This document shows positions 56,129-64,000 of a stretch of 64,000 bases of DNA, piece by piece. Both the position numbers and the translations under genes were made by a program. Under the pieces are notes generated by a model. That model did no database searches. It worked only from the letters and a program-made list of their open reading frames with translations, and had not been told where the DNA came from. The DNA is from Candidatus Corynebacterium faecigallinarum. Lineage in GTDB: Bacteria; Actinomycetota; Actinomycetes; Mycobacteriales; Mycobacteriaceae. The DNA lies in assembly GCA_019120175.1 (NCBI GenBank), contig DWVP01000014.1, positions 1 through 64,000 of the forward strand. Reading direction: 5' to 3'. How positions within the stretch are numbered: the first letter of the stretch is position 1; every line of letters begins with the position of its first letter.

Positions 56129-57141
56129 GCACTCCTTGGTTCGGGGAGGGTGTCGGGGAGATCATGAGGGGTGGGCAGTGTGGTGCCCGGGAGAGTCACT
56201 GCGGTGGTTCCGTGCGCCACCGCGAGGGAGAGCCGGTCGGGGGCGGGGAGGGCGCGGACGGCCCCGATGACGTACCCGGCCAGGGTCGAGTCGCCGGCTC
56301 CGACGGTGGACACGACGGTTACCGAGGGGCTGGGGCAGAACCAGGCCGAGGGGTCTGCCCCGGTGGAATCGTCCCGGCTGACCAGCAACGCTCCGGCGGC
56401 GCCGAGGCTGACCAGTGCAGCTCCGAAGCCACGGTCCAGCAGGGTGGACGCTGCGGTGACCACCGCATCGAGGTCGCCGGACGCTGCAGCGGCCTCCATG
56501 GCGTCCCCGTCACCGCCGGTGAGCTGTGCCAGCTCGTGGGAGTTGGGCTTCACCAGGTCGGGTGCGGCGGCCGGGTTACGGTCGGCGAGGTCGACCAGGG
56601 CGGTCAGGGCGGCGTCCGAGGTGTCCACGGCGACCCGGAAGCCCATCTCGTGGGCCGTCGCGGTCATCGTGGCGTACCAGTTGTCGGGGTAGCCCGGCGG
56701 CAGGGATCCCGCCAGGACTAGCCAGTGTGGTCCGTCGAGGTGCTGGGCGGTGACGTCGGTGAGTGTGTGGGCCACGGCATCGGCCAGGGTCTCCCCGGTT
56801 GCTTCGGTGTCACCGGGGGAGTTGATCTTGGTGGTGACACCGTCGGCGTCGGTGAGGGTGAGGTTGACCCGAACGCCGGTGCCGGTGCTGCTGTTGCCGC
56901 CGATGAACCGGGCAGGCAGGTCTGCGGTACGGACCAGGTCGGCGAAGTCGCTGGTGGGGTCAGCCGGGGCGAGGGCCAGTACATCGTGGCCGGCGTGGTG
57001 GATGACGGTTGCGACGTTGATCCCTTTGCCGCCGGCCTGGTCGACACCGGAGGCGACGCGGTTGACGCCGCCGATCTCGAGTGGGCCGGTCAGCGACTGG
57101 GATCTGTCGATGCTGGGGTTGGGGGTGACGGTGATGATCAC
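56125..57141 (-). CDS. fruK: 1-phosphofructokinase
   Basis: 338-residue PfkB-family kinase converting fructose-1-phosphate to fructose-1,6-bisphosphate. N-terminal MIITVTPNPSIDRSQSL, substrate region GVDQAGGKGINVA, and C-terminal signature STVGAGDSTLAGYVIGA with the catalytic Asp. It overlaps fruR upstream and fruA downstream by 4 bases each, so fruR-fruK-fruA is one coupled operon. Confidence 0.95.
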   Translation of the reverse strand: MIITVTPNPSIDRSQSLTGPLEIGGVNRVASGVDQAGGKGINVATVIHHAGHDVLALAPADPTSDFADLVRTADLPARFIGGNSSTGTGVRVNLTLTDADGVTTKINSPGDTEATGETLADAVAHTLTDVTAQHLDGPHWLVLAGSLPPGYPDNWYATMTATAHEMGFRVAVDTSDAALTALVDLADRNPAAAPDLVKPNSHELAQLTGGDGDAMEAAAASGDLDAVVTAASTLLDRGFGAALVSLGAAGALLVSRDDSTGADPSAWFCPSPSVTVVSTVGAGDSTLAGYVIGAVRALPAPDRLSLAVAHGTTAVTLPGTTLPTPHDLPDTLPEPRSA

Positions 57142-57920
57142 GCCTGGATCACGTCCATTCCTTGGTGTCGGAGATCGTGGAGGACCGGGGTGGAGAGAAC
57201 GGGGGCGTCAGTGATGAGGAGGTCGACGTCCTCGGCGGTGGCGAAGGAACACAGCAGTTCCTCGCCGAGTTTCGAGGCATCGGCCAGGACGACCCGGGTC
57301 CGCGCCGCCCGGACCATGGCTGCCTTGGTCTGTGCCTCCGCGGGATCGGGGGTGGAGAATCCGAAGTCGCTGCTGATGCCGTTGGTGCCGAGGAAGGCGA
57401 CGTCCGCCCGTAGCGTCCTGAGAACACCGACGGCATCGGACCCGACCACTGACTGGGTGATCGAGCGGACCCGTCCGCCGAGCATCCGCAGGGCCGGGCC
57501 GCCGCCGTCGGGCGGGTGGGCGGAGAGCTGGTGGCCCAACAGGACGGAGTTGGTGACGACGGTGAGGTCGGGTCGTTCCAGGAGTGCGCCGGCCAGGGCG
57601 GCGGTGGTGGTCCCGGAGTCGACGATCACCGAGCCGCCGGTGGCGGGCAGGTGGTCGGCGGCGGCGCGGGCGATGCGGGCCTTGGCCTCCAGGCCGGTGC
57701 TGGAGCGCACGGCGACCGGGTTCTCTTCCCGGCTGTGGGGACGCAGCGGCACTGCGCCGCCGTGGACCCGGCTCAGACGTTGCTGGCGTACCAGGACGTC
57801 CAGGTCGCGACGGATCGTCTCCGCGGAAACCCCGTGGCGGGTGGCCAGTTCAGTGACTGACATGCCCCCGTGGGCGGCGATGTCATCGGCGATGGCGTCC
57901 TGACGCTGTGGCGCGTACAT
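57138..57920 (-). CDS. fruR: DeoR-family regulator of the fructose operon
   Basis: 260-residue repressor: N-terminal DeoR helix-turn-helix (QRQDAIADDIAAHGGMSVTELATRHGVSAETIRRDLDVL) and a C-terminal sugar-phosphate domain (SVIVDSGTTTAALAGAL, FLGTNGISSDFGFSTP). First gene of fruRKA, so probably autoregulated and released by a fructose phosphate. ATG 57920 fits a textbook promoter: TTGACC, 17 bases, GACAAT, 7 bases, ATG (minus strand). Upstream ATG 57929 lies inside the -10 region. Confidence 0.92.
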   Translation of the reverse strand: MYAPQRQDAIADDIAAHGGMSVTELATRHGVSAETIRRDLDVLVRQQRLSRVHGGAVPLRPHSREENPVAVRSSTGLEAKARIARAAADHLPATGGSVIVDSGTTTAALAGALLERPDLTVVTNSVLLGHQLSAHPPDGGGPALRMLGGRVRSITQSVVGSDAVGVLRTLRADVAFLGTNGISSDFGFSTPDPAEAQTKAAMVRAARTRVVLADASKLGEELLCSFATAEDVDLLITDAPVLSTPVLHDLRHQGMDVIQA

Positions 57921-57927
57921 ACCCCCC

Positions 57928-57956
57928 ATTGTCTGTGGGAACGTGTGGAAGGTCAA
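57928..57956 (-). promoter_or_regulatory. Promoter of fruRKA (leaderless)
   Basis: On the minus strand TTGACC (complement of 57951-57956) and GACAAT (complement of 57928-57933) are 17 bases apart, and the ATG lies 7 bases on. Confidence 0.6.
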
Positions 57957-57965
57957 CGGTTATAT

Positions 57966-58076
57966 GAACATTCTGTGGCTATGCGACAGGTAAATGGTCA
58001 TAATCAGGCATGGTGGTTGTCAGTCACCACACGGCGACGGCCCTTTCGGGGGTGATCCCGGAGTTAGCGAATGTTC
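57966..58076. promoter_or_regulatory. Paired operator candidates for FruR
   Basis: GAACATTC (57966-57973) and its exact inverse GAATGTTC (58069-58076), each accompanied by GTTAT on the outside or by its complement, in the spacer between fruR and the protease gene. Possible DeoR-type operator pair allowing looping. Confidence 0.45.
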
Positions 58077-58117
58077 TACTGACATAACGTGGCCGGACGG
58101 CGATTAGGCTGGGCACC

Positions 58118-58963
58118 ATGATCCGCCCTCGCCTCTGTGCCGCTCTCGTCGCCCTCTCCGCCGCAGTGATCGCCGGTGTCTCCGCCCCTGCGGCGACCGC
58201 CGCCCCGGACGTTCCGTCCTTCAGCCCGGACGGGGTCCAGAACGCTGTCAACCACGCCGTGGACACCGCCGTGGACACCGTCCTCAACACCACCGGTGAG
58301 CCCGGCCCGCACCGTATCGAGGGCCACTACTTCACCTCCCCGGGCGTCCCGGCGGCAGCTGAGGAGGCTCGTCCCGAGGTCCTCGTCGGGCCGTCCACCC
58401 CGCTGGTCGTCGGCCCGTCGGTGTGCACCACCGCCGTCGCCGGCTACGACGCCGCCGGTAACGCTGTGGCAGTCACCGCCGGCCACTGTGGTTCGCCCGG
58501 GGACGAGGTCAGTTCGGCCGACGACCCGGAGGGCACCGTGATCGGCACCTTCGAGCGCGCTGGTGCCGTGGACAACGGGATCATCCTGCTCAACGAGAAC
58601 GCCCAGGTGACCAACAGCTACAACGGCGTCTCGATCAACCAGCTGGGTGGCGCGGCGCCCGCGCACTTCGGTGAGGTGTGCAAGACCGGAATCACCACCG
58701 GGACCAGCTGTGGTCCGGTGTTCGCCACCTCCGGGGCGCAGTTCGCCACCCATGTCTGTGCCTCCCACGGTGACTCCGGTGCCCCGGTCTATGCCGGTGG
58801 ACGTCTGGTCGGTGTGCTCAGCGGCGGCCTGTCCGCACTCCCGACCTGCCAGCACCCCCTGCAGGGGCCGCTGCATTCCCCGGCGCTGAGCACCTCCTGG
58901 GACAGCGTCGGTGCTGAGATGGACGCCGCCGGCGGTGTCGGCGCAGGTTTCCGCCTGGCCTGA
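58118..58963 (+). CDS. Secreted trypsin-like serine protease (S1 family)
   Basis: 281 residues with a Sec signal (MIRPRLCAALVALSAAVIAGVSAPAATA), a short pro-region and a chymotrypsin-fold domain with triad H123 (VTAGHC), D152 (VDNGIILL) and S220 (HGDSGAPVY). Cysteines C103-C124, C188-C198 and C214-C2xx fit disulphides of the streptogrisin/corynebacterial S1 group. TAGGCT lies exactly 7 bases before ATG 58118 and there is no ribosome site (leaderless candidate). Confidence 0.9.
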   Translation: MIRPRLCAALVALSAAVIAGVSAPAATAAPDVPSFSPDGVQNAVNHAVDTAVDTVLNTTGEPGPHRIEGHYFTSPGVPAAAEEARPEVLVGPSTPLVVGPSVCTTAVAGYDAAGNAVAVTAGHCGSPGDEVSSADDPEGTVIGTFERAGAVDNGIILLNENAQVTNSYNGVSINQLGGAAPAHFGEVCKTGITTGTSCGPVFATSGAQFATHVCASHGDSGAPVYAGGRLVGVLSGGLSALPTCQHPLQGPLHSPALSTSWDSVGAEMDAAGGVGAGFRLA

Positions 58964-58977
58964 TCCTTCTCTCCTGG

Positions 58978-59271
58978 TTACTGCCCGAGGCGGCCGCGGC
59001 CGAGCTGCAGCAGGGCGTTGGCGATGGCGACGCCCTCCGGGCCCAGGGCGTCGCGGTACTCGTTGAGGATCGCGGTCTCACGGGAGTAGACGAGCTTGGT
59101 TCCGCCCGAGGCCTTGCGGGTCTTGCCGATGATCTGCGAGACCTCGGAACGACGGGCCGCAGCCTCGATGATGGTGCGGTCCAGTTCATTGATCTCCAAG
59201 CGGTAGGCCTGGATCTCGGCATCCGACAAAGGATCGTCCGTGCCGCTGGAGAACTGCTGGTCATTGCTCAT
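58978..59271 (-). CDS. Chorismate mutase (AroQ type)
   Basis: 97-residue all-helical enzyme turning chorismate into prephenate (Phe/Tyr branch). It matches the short actinobacterial cytosolic mutase (Rv0948c): YRLEINELDRTIIEAAARRSEVSQIIGKTRKASGGTKLVYSRETAILNEYRDALGPEG ... LLQLGRGRLGQ; conserved Arg and Lys residues of the first helix and loop are visible, and the C-terminal LGRGRLG fits the family. These short forms are activated by DAHP synthase. TAGAAT (complement of 59279-59284) lies 7 bases before ATG 59271 (leaderless). It is divergent from pcrA, as in mycobacteria. Confidence 0.92.
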   Translation of the reverse strand: MSNDQQFSSGTDDPLSDAEIQAYRLEINELDRTIIEAAARRSEVSQIIGKTRKASGGTKLVYSRETAILNEYRDALGPEGVAIANALLQLGRGRLGQ

Positions 59272-59413
59272 GGTGTGGATTCTAGCCTGTTGGGGCCGGT
59301 CGCCTGGGTGTGACTGCAGGTGCAGGTTCGTGTCCGGACCCCGTTGTAGGGTGAATATGAGCCAGAAACCGACCCAGAGACCGACCCGGATCGACCAGGA
59401 GAGCACTTTTACC

Positions 59414-62317
59414 GTGAGCACTGTGACGCACGACGAGATCCCGTTCCCGGAGGAGCCGTTCGAGCCGCCGCCGGAGGAGGACGACCTTCCCCCGGAGGAC
59501 GTCGCGGGGGTCCTTGCCGAAATGTCGTCGTCCGCCCCCCACCTGGCACCGTTGCCGGACGCCCCGATGTCGGACGCCTCACCGTTCCGGGTCCGCTCGT
59601 CGGTGCAGGTAGGCGCTGAGGCAGTATCCGGGCAGGACGCACCGGCCGGGCAGAACGCAGCATCCGGTCAGGACGCCGCCGGCCCGGTCCCTGGCCGGGT
59701 GATGAGCGCGCAGACCCGGGACCAGCTGCTGGAGGGGCTGAATCCTGCCCAGCAAGAGGCGGTGCGCCACACCGGGTCACCGTTGCTGATCGTCGCCGGT
59801 GCCGGGTCGGGCAAGACCAGTGTGCTCACCCGTCGGATCGCCTGGCTGTTGGCCGGGGGAGTGGCCCCGTGGCAGGTGCTGGCGATCACCTTCACCAACA
59901 AGGCCGCCGCCGAGATGCGCGAGCGGATCGCAGACCTGGTCGGTCCGGTCGCTGAACGGATGTGGGTATCCACCTTCCACTCGGTGTGCGTGCGGATCCT
60001 GCGGGCCAATGCGGCCCTGGTGGACGGGCTGAACTCCAACTTCACCATCTACGACTCCGATGACATGAAGCGCCTGGTCACCATGATCCTTCGGGAGCGC
60101 AGCCTGGACTCCAAGGAGTTCGCTCCGCGGGCGGTGCTGTCGGTGATCTCGAACTGGAAGAACGAACTCCAGGATCCGGCGGAGGCACTGACCGAGGCCC
60201 AGCAGGACGGCAACCGGCACCGCGAGACCATCGCGAAGATCTACCACGACTACCAGGTGCGGCTGCGCCAGGCGAACGCGGTGGACTTCGACGACCTCAT
60301 CGGTGAGGTCGTCGGCCTGCTGCGCGCCAACCCGGGGGTCGCCGACCACTACCGGCGTCGTTTCCGGCACATCCTGGTCGACGAGTACCAGGACACCAAC
60401 CACGCCCAGTACGTCCTGGTCTCCACCCTGGTCGGTGACGCTGACACCGCCGGGCCGGAGGGGCCGGCGGAGCTCTGCGTGGTCGGTGACGCCGACCAGT
60501 CGATCTACGCCTTCCGTGGTGCGACGGTGCGCAACATCGAGGAGTTCGAACGCGACTACCCGCACGCCCACACCATCCTGTTGGAGCAGAACTACCGCTC
60601 CACCCAGAACATCCTCTCGGCGGCCAATGCGGTGATCTCCCGCAACTCCGGGCGTCGCGACAAGAACCTGTGGACCGACACCGGCGAGGGTGCCCTGATC
60701 GGCGGTTACGTCGCCGACAACGAACATGACGAAGCCCGGTTCATCGCCCAGACCATCGACGAACTCGTCGACCGGGGCGAGGCCGAGTACGGCGATATCG
60801 CGGTGATGTACCGGACGAACAACTCTTCGCGTGTCGTGGAGGACATCCTGGTGCGTTCCGGACTGCCGTACAAGGTCGTCGGTGGCACCCGGTTCTACGA
60901 GCGCAAGGAGGTCCGCGACATCGTCGCCTACCTCAAGGCCCTGGACAATCCCGAGGACACCATGGCGCTGCGTCGCATCATCAACACCCCGCGCCGGGGC
61001 ATCGGTGACCGGGCGCTGTCCCAGGTGACGGTGCATGCAGAGAACACCGGTGTCAGCTTCGCACAGGGTCTGGTCGCCGCCGCACGGGACGAGGTGCCGG
61101 GGCTGAGCTCCCGGGGCCGCAACGCCATCGCCGGGTTCCTGGAGATGATGGACGGGCTGCGCTCCCAGACGGCCGAGGCGCTGATGCGCACCTCCGACGG
61201 GGAGTCCCTGGGTATCCCGGACGTCGGCGCGGTGGTCCGCACGGTACTCGACGTCACCGGCTACACCGCTGAGTTGGAGAAGTCGAATGACCCGCAGGAC
61301 GGCTCCCGGCTCGACAACCTCAATGAGCTTGTCTCGGTCGGCCACGAGTTCTCGCAGGAGGCGGCGAACCAGGCAGCCTACGAGGCGATGCCCTCCCAGG
61401 CAGGCGGTACTGCCAGCGGCGCCGCGGACAATGCCGACACTGTGGACACAGTGGACGCTGTGGACGCTGCGGACAGCGCAGGTCCCGGCGGCCTCGAGAG
61501 TTCAGCTACCGACGCGGACACCGCGGCGGATGCGGTGCTGGCCGAGGGTGAGCCGGAGCCCGGCAGCCTGCAGGCCTTCCTGGAACGGGTCAGTCTGGTC
61601 GCCGACGCCGACCAGATCCCCGCCGAGGAGCAGGATCTGGTCACCCTGATGACCCTGCACACCGCGAAGGGTCTGGAGTTCCCCGTCGTATTCCTCGTCG
61701 GATGGGAGGACGGCCAGTTCCCCCACATGCGCGCCCTGGGGGATCCGACCGAGCTGTCGGAGGAACGACGCCTGGCCTACGTCGGCATCACCCGTGCCCG
61801 CAAGCGGCTCTACCTGTCGCGGGCGATGATCAGGTCGAACTGGGGGACACCACAGAACAACCCACCCTCGCGGTTCCTGGCGGAGATCCCGGCGGAGTTG
61901 ATCGACTGGATCCGGGAAGAACCCGCACCGGCCTGGTCCGGAGGGTCCAGTTGGGGATCCAGTTCCGGTTCCTACGCCGACGGCACCAGCTTCGGCGGAT
62001 CATGGGGCAGTGGGTCGTCCGGTTCCCATGGCGGCTCGACGGGATCAGCCGGACGCTCCGGGTCGTTCGGGTCCGGTTCCGGGGCAGGATCACGGTCGGG
62101 GTCGCGTCCCGGTTCCCGCTCCTCCGGGGCACTGCGCAGCAACGCCCCGGCGCTGGAACTGGAGGTCGGCGACAGGGTCAACCACGACAAGTACGGCCTC
62201 GGCACGGTCACCAGTGTTGACGGCAAGGGCGTGCGTGCCACCGCGGTCATCGACTTCGGCTCGAACGGGACTGTCCGGCTGATGCTCATCGGTGGGGTAC
62301 CGATGGAGAAGCTCTGA
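59414..62317 (+). CDS. pcrA: ATP-dependent DNA helicase PcrA/UvrD1
   Basis: SF1A helicase for repair and replication restart, about 967 residues from GTG 59414 (AGGAGAG 10 bases upstream); ATG 59357 would add 19 residues. Motifs: Walker A VAGAGSGKTSVLTRR, TFTNKAAAEMRERI, VDEYQDTNHAQY, GDADQSIYAFRGA, LMTLHTAKGLEFPVVFLVGWEDGQFPH, YVGITRARKRLYLS. The C-terminus has a Gly/Ser linker of about 100 residues and a Tudor-like RNAP-binding module (LEVGDRVNHDKYGLGTVTSVDGKG). The N-terminal extension of over 100 residues and a NADTVDTVDAVDAADSAG insertion in the 2B/1B region are unusual. Confidence 0.94.
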   Translation: MSTVTHDEIPFPEEPFEPPPEEDDLPPEDVAGVLAEMSSSAPHLAPLPDAPMSDASPFRVRSSVQVGAEAVSGQDAPAGQNAASGQDAAGPVPGRVMSAQTRDQLLEGLNPAQQEAVRHTGSPLLIVAGAGSGKTSVLTRRIAWLLAGGVAPWQVLAITFTNKAAAEMRERIADLVGPVAERMWVSTFHSVCVRILRANAALVDGLNSNFTIYDSDDMKRLVTMILRERSLDSKEFAPRAVLSVISNWKNELQDPAEALTEAQQDGNRHRETIAKIYHDYQVRLRQANAVDFDDLIGEVVGLLRANPGVADHYRRRFRHILVDEYQDTNHAQYVLVSTLVGDADTAGPEGPAELCVVGDADQSIYAFRGATVRNIEEFERDYPHAHTILLEQNYRSTQNILSAANAVISRNSGRRDKNLWTDTGEGALIGGYVADNEHDEARFIAQTIDELVDRGEAEYGDIAVMYRTNNSSRVVEDILVRSGLPYKVVGGTRFYERKEVRDIVAYLKALDNPEDTMALRRIINTPRRGIGDRALSQVTVHAENTGVSFAQGLVAAARDEVPGLSSRGRNAIAGFLEMMDGLRSQTAEALMRTSDGESLGIPDVGAVVRTVLDVTGYTAELEKSNDPQDGSRLDNLNELVSVGHEFSQEAANQAAYEAMPSQAGGTASGAADNADTVDTVDAVDAADSAGPGGLESSATDADTAADAVLAEGEPEPGSLQAFLERVSLVADADQIPAEEQDLVTLMTLHTAKGLEFPVVFLVGWEDGQFPHMRALGDPTELSEERRLAYVGITRARKRLYLSRAMIRSNWGTPQNNPPSRFLAEIPAELIDWIREEPAPAWSGGSSWGSSSGSYADGTSFGGSWGSGSSGSHGGSTGSAGRSGSFGSGSGAGSRSGSRPGSRSSGALRSNAPALELEVGDRVNHDKYGLGTVTSVDGKGVRATAVIDFGSNGTVRLMLIGGVPMEKL

Positions 62318-62344
62318 GTTAACCAGGAACACCGCAAGTCAGGG

Positions 62345-62363
62345 GGCCCGAAATGTTCGGGCC
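62345..62363 (+). terminator. Hairpin after pcrA
   Basis: 8-bp arms GGCCCGAA/TTCGGGCC with an ATG loop, 27 bases after the stop. Confidence 0.7.
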
Positions 62364-62515
62364 TATAAGTAGAGTAAGGTTCAGGGCGGGCCGCATCGTG
62401 ATGTGGCTCATGCTGCATCTGTCGCCGTGTGTTGGATCACCTTTGGCGGAGTAACGACAACCTATCTCCTCTGCGGACGGGTGACCACCGTCCTGGAACG
62501 ACGTCCCTGACCCCG

Positions 62516-62622
62516 ATGATCAAGGACATCCTCAAGAAGGCCGCTACCTGGTTGGCGGTGATCTTCCTCGCGACCGACCTGGCCTATTTCCTGGCAGCCT
62601 CGTTCCTGGATCCCCGGTCGAA
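62516..62622 (+). pseudogene. 5' fragment of an OppB/DppB-type ABC permease
   Basis: The first ~36 codons (MIKDILKKAATWLAVIFLATDLAYFLA then ASFLDPRS) match the start of oligopeptide permease OppB proteins of corynebacteria: a basic start, TM1 and the FLDPRS motif. After that the sequence becomes antisense transposase. The protein is therefore truncated by the insertion. Confidence 0.75.
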
Positions 62623-63837
62623 AATGTCATCTCGCCGGCGCCACAGAGTCCGACCCGACTGCGCCAACTCCTCGAGTCCCTTCGGTGGTCCCTTGCGCAA
62701 CGCGTTGATCACCTTGCTCATCAACTTCCGGCCCTCCTGCTTCTTGGGGCGCCCGTACGCGCTGATCAGCTCCTGGTAGAACCCCCAGGTCACCTGTAGG
62801 GCGACGTAGTCGTCGTCGGTGGCCCACAGCAGATCAAGGCGTTGTTTCTGTCGGTCGGTGAGGAAGTTTGTCCTGGTCAGCAGGGCCCGCCGGTGCTTGT
62901 ACAGTGGATCGTTCTTCCGCCCGCGTCGGTCGGTCGTTTCGCGCTGCAGGCGTTGCCGACACCCGGTGAGCTTCTCGGCGGCCAGGTGGATGACGTGGAA
63001 CTTAGTCCATGACTTTCCACGCCGCGGGTAGGGACTGGTCCACGGCGGTGGCGTAGCCGGTGAACCCGTCCATGGTCACCACCTCAACGGTGTCCCGGAA
63101 GTCCGGTTCGCGCTCATTCAGCCAGCCCTTCAGCACTTGTGCACTGCGGCCAGGCTGCATGTCGATCAGCCGGGCCGGCCCGGTCCCGTCGACCAGCGGG
63201 GTCAGATCCACCAGGACGGTGACCATCGAGGAGGGTTGCCCGGGCCGGCGGGTGTGCTTCCACACGTGCTCGTCAACCCCGAGGATCCGCACCCCGGCCA
63301 GATGGGCCGTATCAGCGTAGACGAGGTTGCGGGCCGCGGTGACGGCAACACTGTTGACCAGCTCCAGCCCACCCCGAGTGCCTTGGCCGTCGCGGTGACA
63401 CTCATCCGGTCGACTGCGAGGCGTTGGAGGATCCAGCGGGTGACTCGGTGGCTCATTTTCGCCCCATCGTCGGCGCACGGCAGCGAGGCCCGGAAGATCT
63501 TCCGGCTGTAGGTGGGGTTGGTGCAGGTGAAGCGGGGAACGAGGACGTGCAGGCGGGTTGGGAAGCCCACGACCGGGAGGTCGACGAGGCGGCGTTGGAC
63601 ATGATCTCGTTTTGTCCCTGGGGTGGAGCAGTCCGGGCATGTGTCGGAGATGTCCACTGGGGAGGCGTTGATGACGGTGCCGGTGCCGACGTCAGCGGCG
63701 TCGGTGATGCTCACACCGATTTCTGCGGTGCGGCGTGAAAAGTGTCGGCGACGAGGTTGCCAGTAGGGTTTACGGTAGGGTCCTGGTTCGGTCAGATGTA
63801 AGTGTGGTAACTCTCATCTTGTACCGGCCAGGGCCCC
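62621..63837 (-). mobile_element. Partial ISL3-type insertion sequence
   Basis: The right end probably lies near 63837, where on the minus strand GGGGCCCTGGCCGG begins, resembling the GGCCCTTCCGG-type ends of corynebacterial ISL3 elements. The left end is missing: the transposase is cut about 80 codons before its expected C-terminus at the junction with oppB. No matching left inverted repeat or target duplication can be found. Confidence 0.75.
62624..63714 (-). pseudogene. ISL3-family transposase, two frameshifts and truncated
   Basis: Three consecutive reading frames rebuild one transposase: an N-terminal zinc-binding part (CPDCSTPGTKRDH), the DDE domain start LGVDEHVWKH, VTMDGFTGYA, FHVIHLAAEKLTGCRQRLQ, FYQELISAYG and GLEELAQSGRTLWRRRDDI. 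A one-base loss near 63365 (GLELVNS region) and a one-base gain near 63003 (VMD before KFHVIHL) break the frame, and the C-terminus runs into oppB sequence. The gene start is unclear: the frame stays open upstream to about 63774. Inactive. Confidence 0.85.
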
Positions 63838-63839
63838 TA

Positions 63840-64000
63840 CATGTTGTGCCACAACGATCCCGCCCCACCGTCAGCTACGCACTCCGAATGGCGAAGGGCC
63901 AGTTCAACGAGGGCTGGCTGGGGGAGACCCCGAACGAGTGGGGTGCCGGGCCGTACGAGGTGGAGCGCTCCGACTTCAACCGTCAGACGGTGACCTTCGT
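63840..64000 (+). pseudogene. Fragment of an oligopeptide ABC substrate-binding protein
   Basis: Open frame to the window end coding for SYALRMAKGQFNEGWL then GETPNEWGAGPYEVERSDF and NRQTVTF, the middle part of a family-5 solute-binding protein (compare the EWGAGPYxV motif). Its 5' part is absent; it starts at the IS end. It may continue beyond the window. Confidence 0.65.

Overview
This window reads as a chromosome segment of a high-GC Corynebacterium (family Corynebacteriaceae; an environmental or food-type species is my guess). Reasons: MtrA/MtrB/LpqB, WhiB1, RshA/SigH, AdnA/AdnB, UvrD2, UPF0182 and bL37 are all present; gene order matches the actinobacterial blocks known from Mycobacterium tuberculosis as Rv3248c-Rv3235, Rv3219-Rv3193c and Rv0948c-Rv0949; and many starts sit 6-8 bases behind a TAnnnT box, as expected for leaderless transcripts, which are common in corynebacteria.

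Layout. 1-11005: ahcY (5' end outside), tmk, mtrA-mtrB-lpqB, a ComF-type phosphoribosyltransferase, long-form hpf and secA. 11006-12600: an Rv3235-type protein divergent from a HAD-like protein and a DUF6912-type protein. 12622-15465: furA-katG, facing a perfect hairpin terminator. 15519-18420: a TetR regulator divergent from a DrrA/DrrB-type ABC exporter, then a tandem-repeat patch. 18414-20740: aroA-rsgA, divergent from an SRAP peptidase. 21561-23990: sigH-rshA, the 24-codon ribosomal protein gene bL37, whiB1 and a small membrane protein. 24027-28142: a beta-propeller membrane protein and an RhlE helicase, divergent from a DUF3107 protein and a DUF3152 protease.

28143-39485 is a DNA-repair block: a TIGR02569 protein, adnA, adnB, a TrkA-type K+ channel and uvrD2, nearly all overlapping or abutting. 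39476-48034: an orphan cyclodehydratase-like protein, a DUF45 metallopeptidase, a DUF2342 protein, a PDZ/Lon-type secreted protease, a PPA1309-type protein and a giant UPF0182 membrane protein.

48163-51492 is the accessory region. An initiator tRNA-Met gene is followed by about 3.3 kb of foreign-looking DNA that ends in a perfect 29-bp copy of the tRNA 3' end (attL/attR). The island holds a secreted lipase, a degenerate V/L/P-codon minisatellite of about 600 bp, and three copies of a bipartite 21-bp repeat. I see no integrase gene in it.

51645-59271: an MmcQ-like protein, a PAP2 phosphatase, a J-like membrane protein, fruR-fruK-fruA, a secreted trypsin-like protease and chorismate mutase. 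59357-62317: pcrA (uvrD1). 62516-64000: remains of an oligopeptide ABC transporter, where the first ~36 codons of an OppB permease run directly into a frameshifted, end-truncated ISL3-type transposase, beyond which an oligopeptide-binding protein continues off the window.
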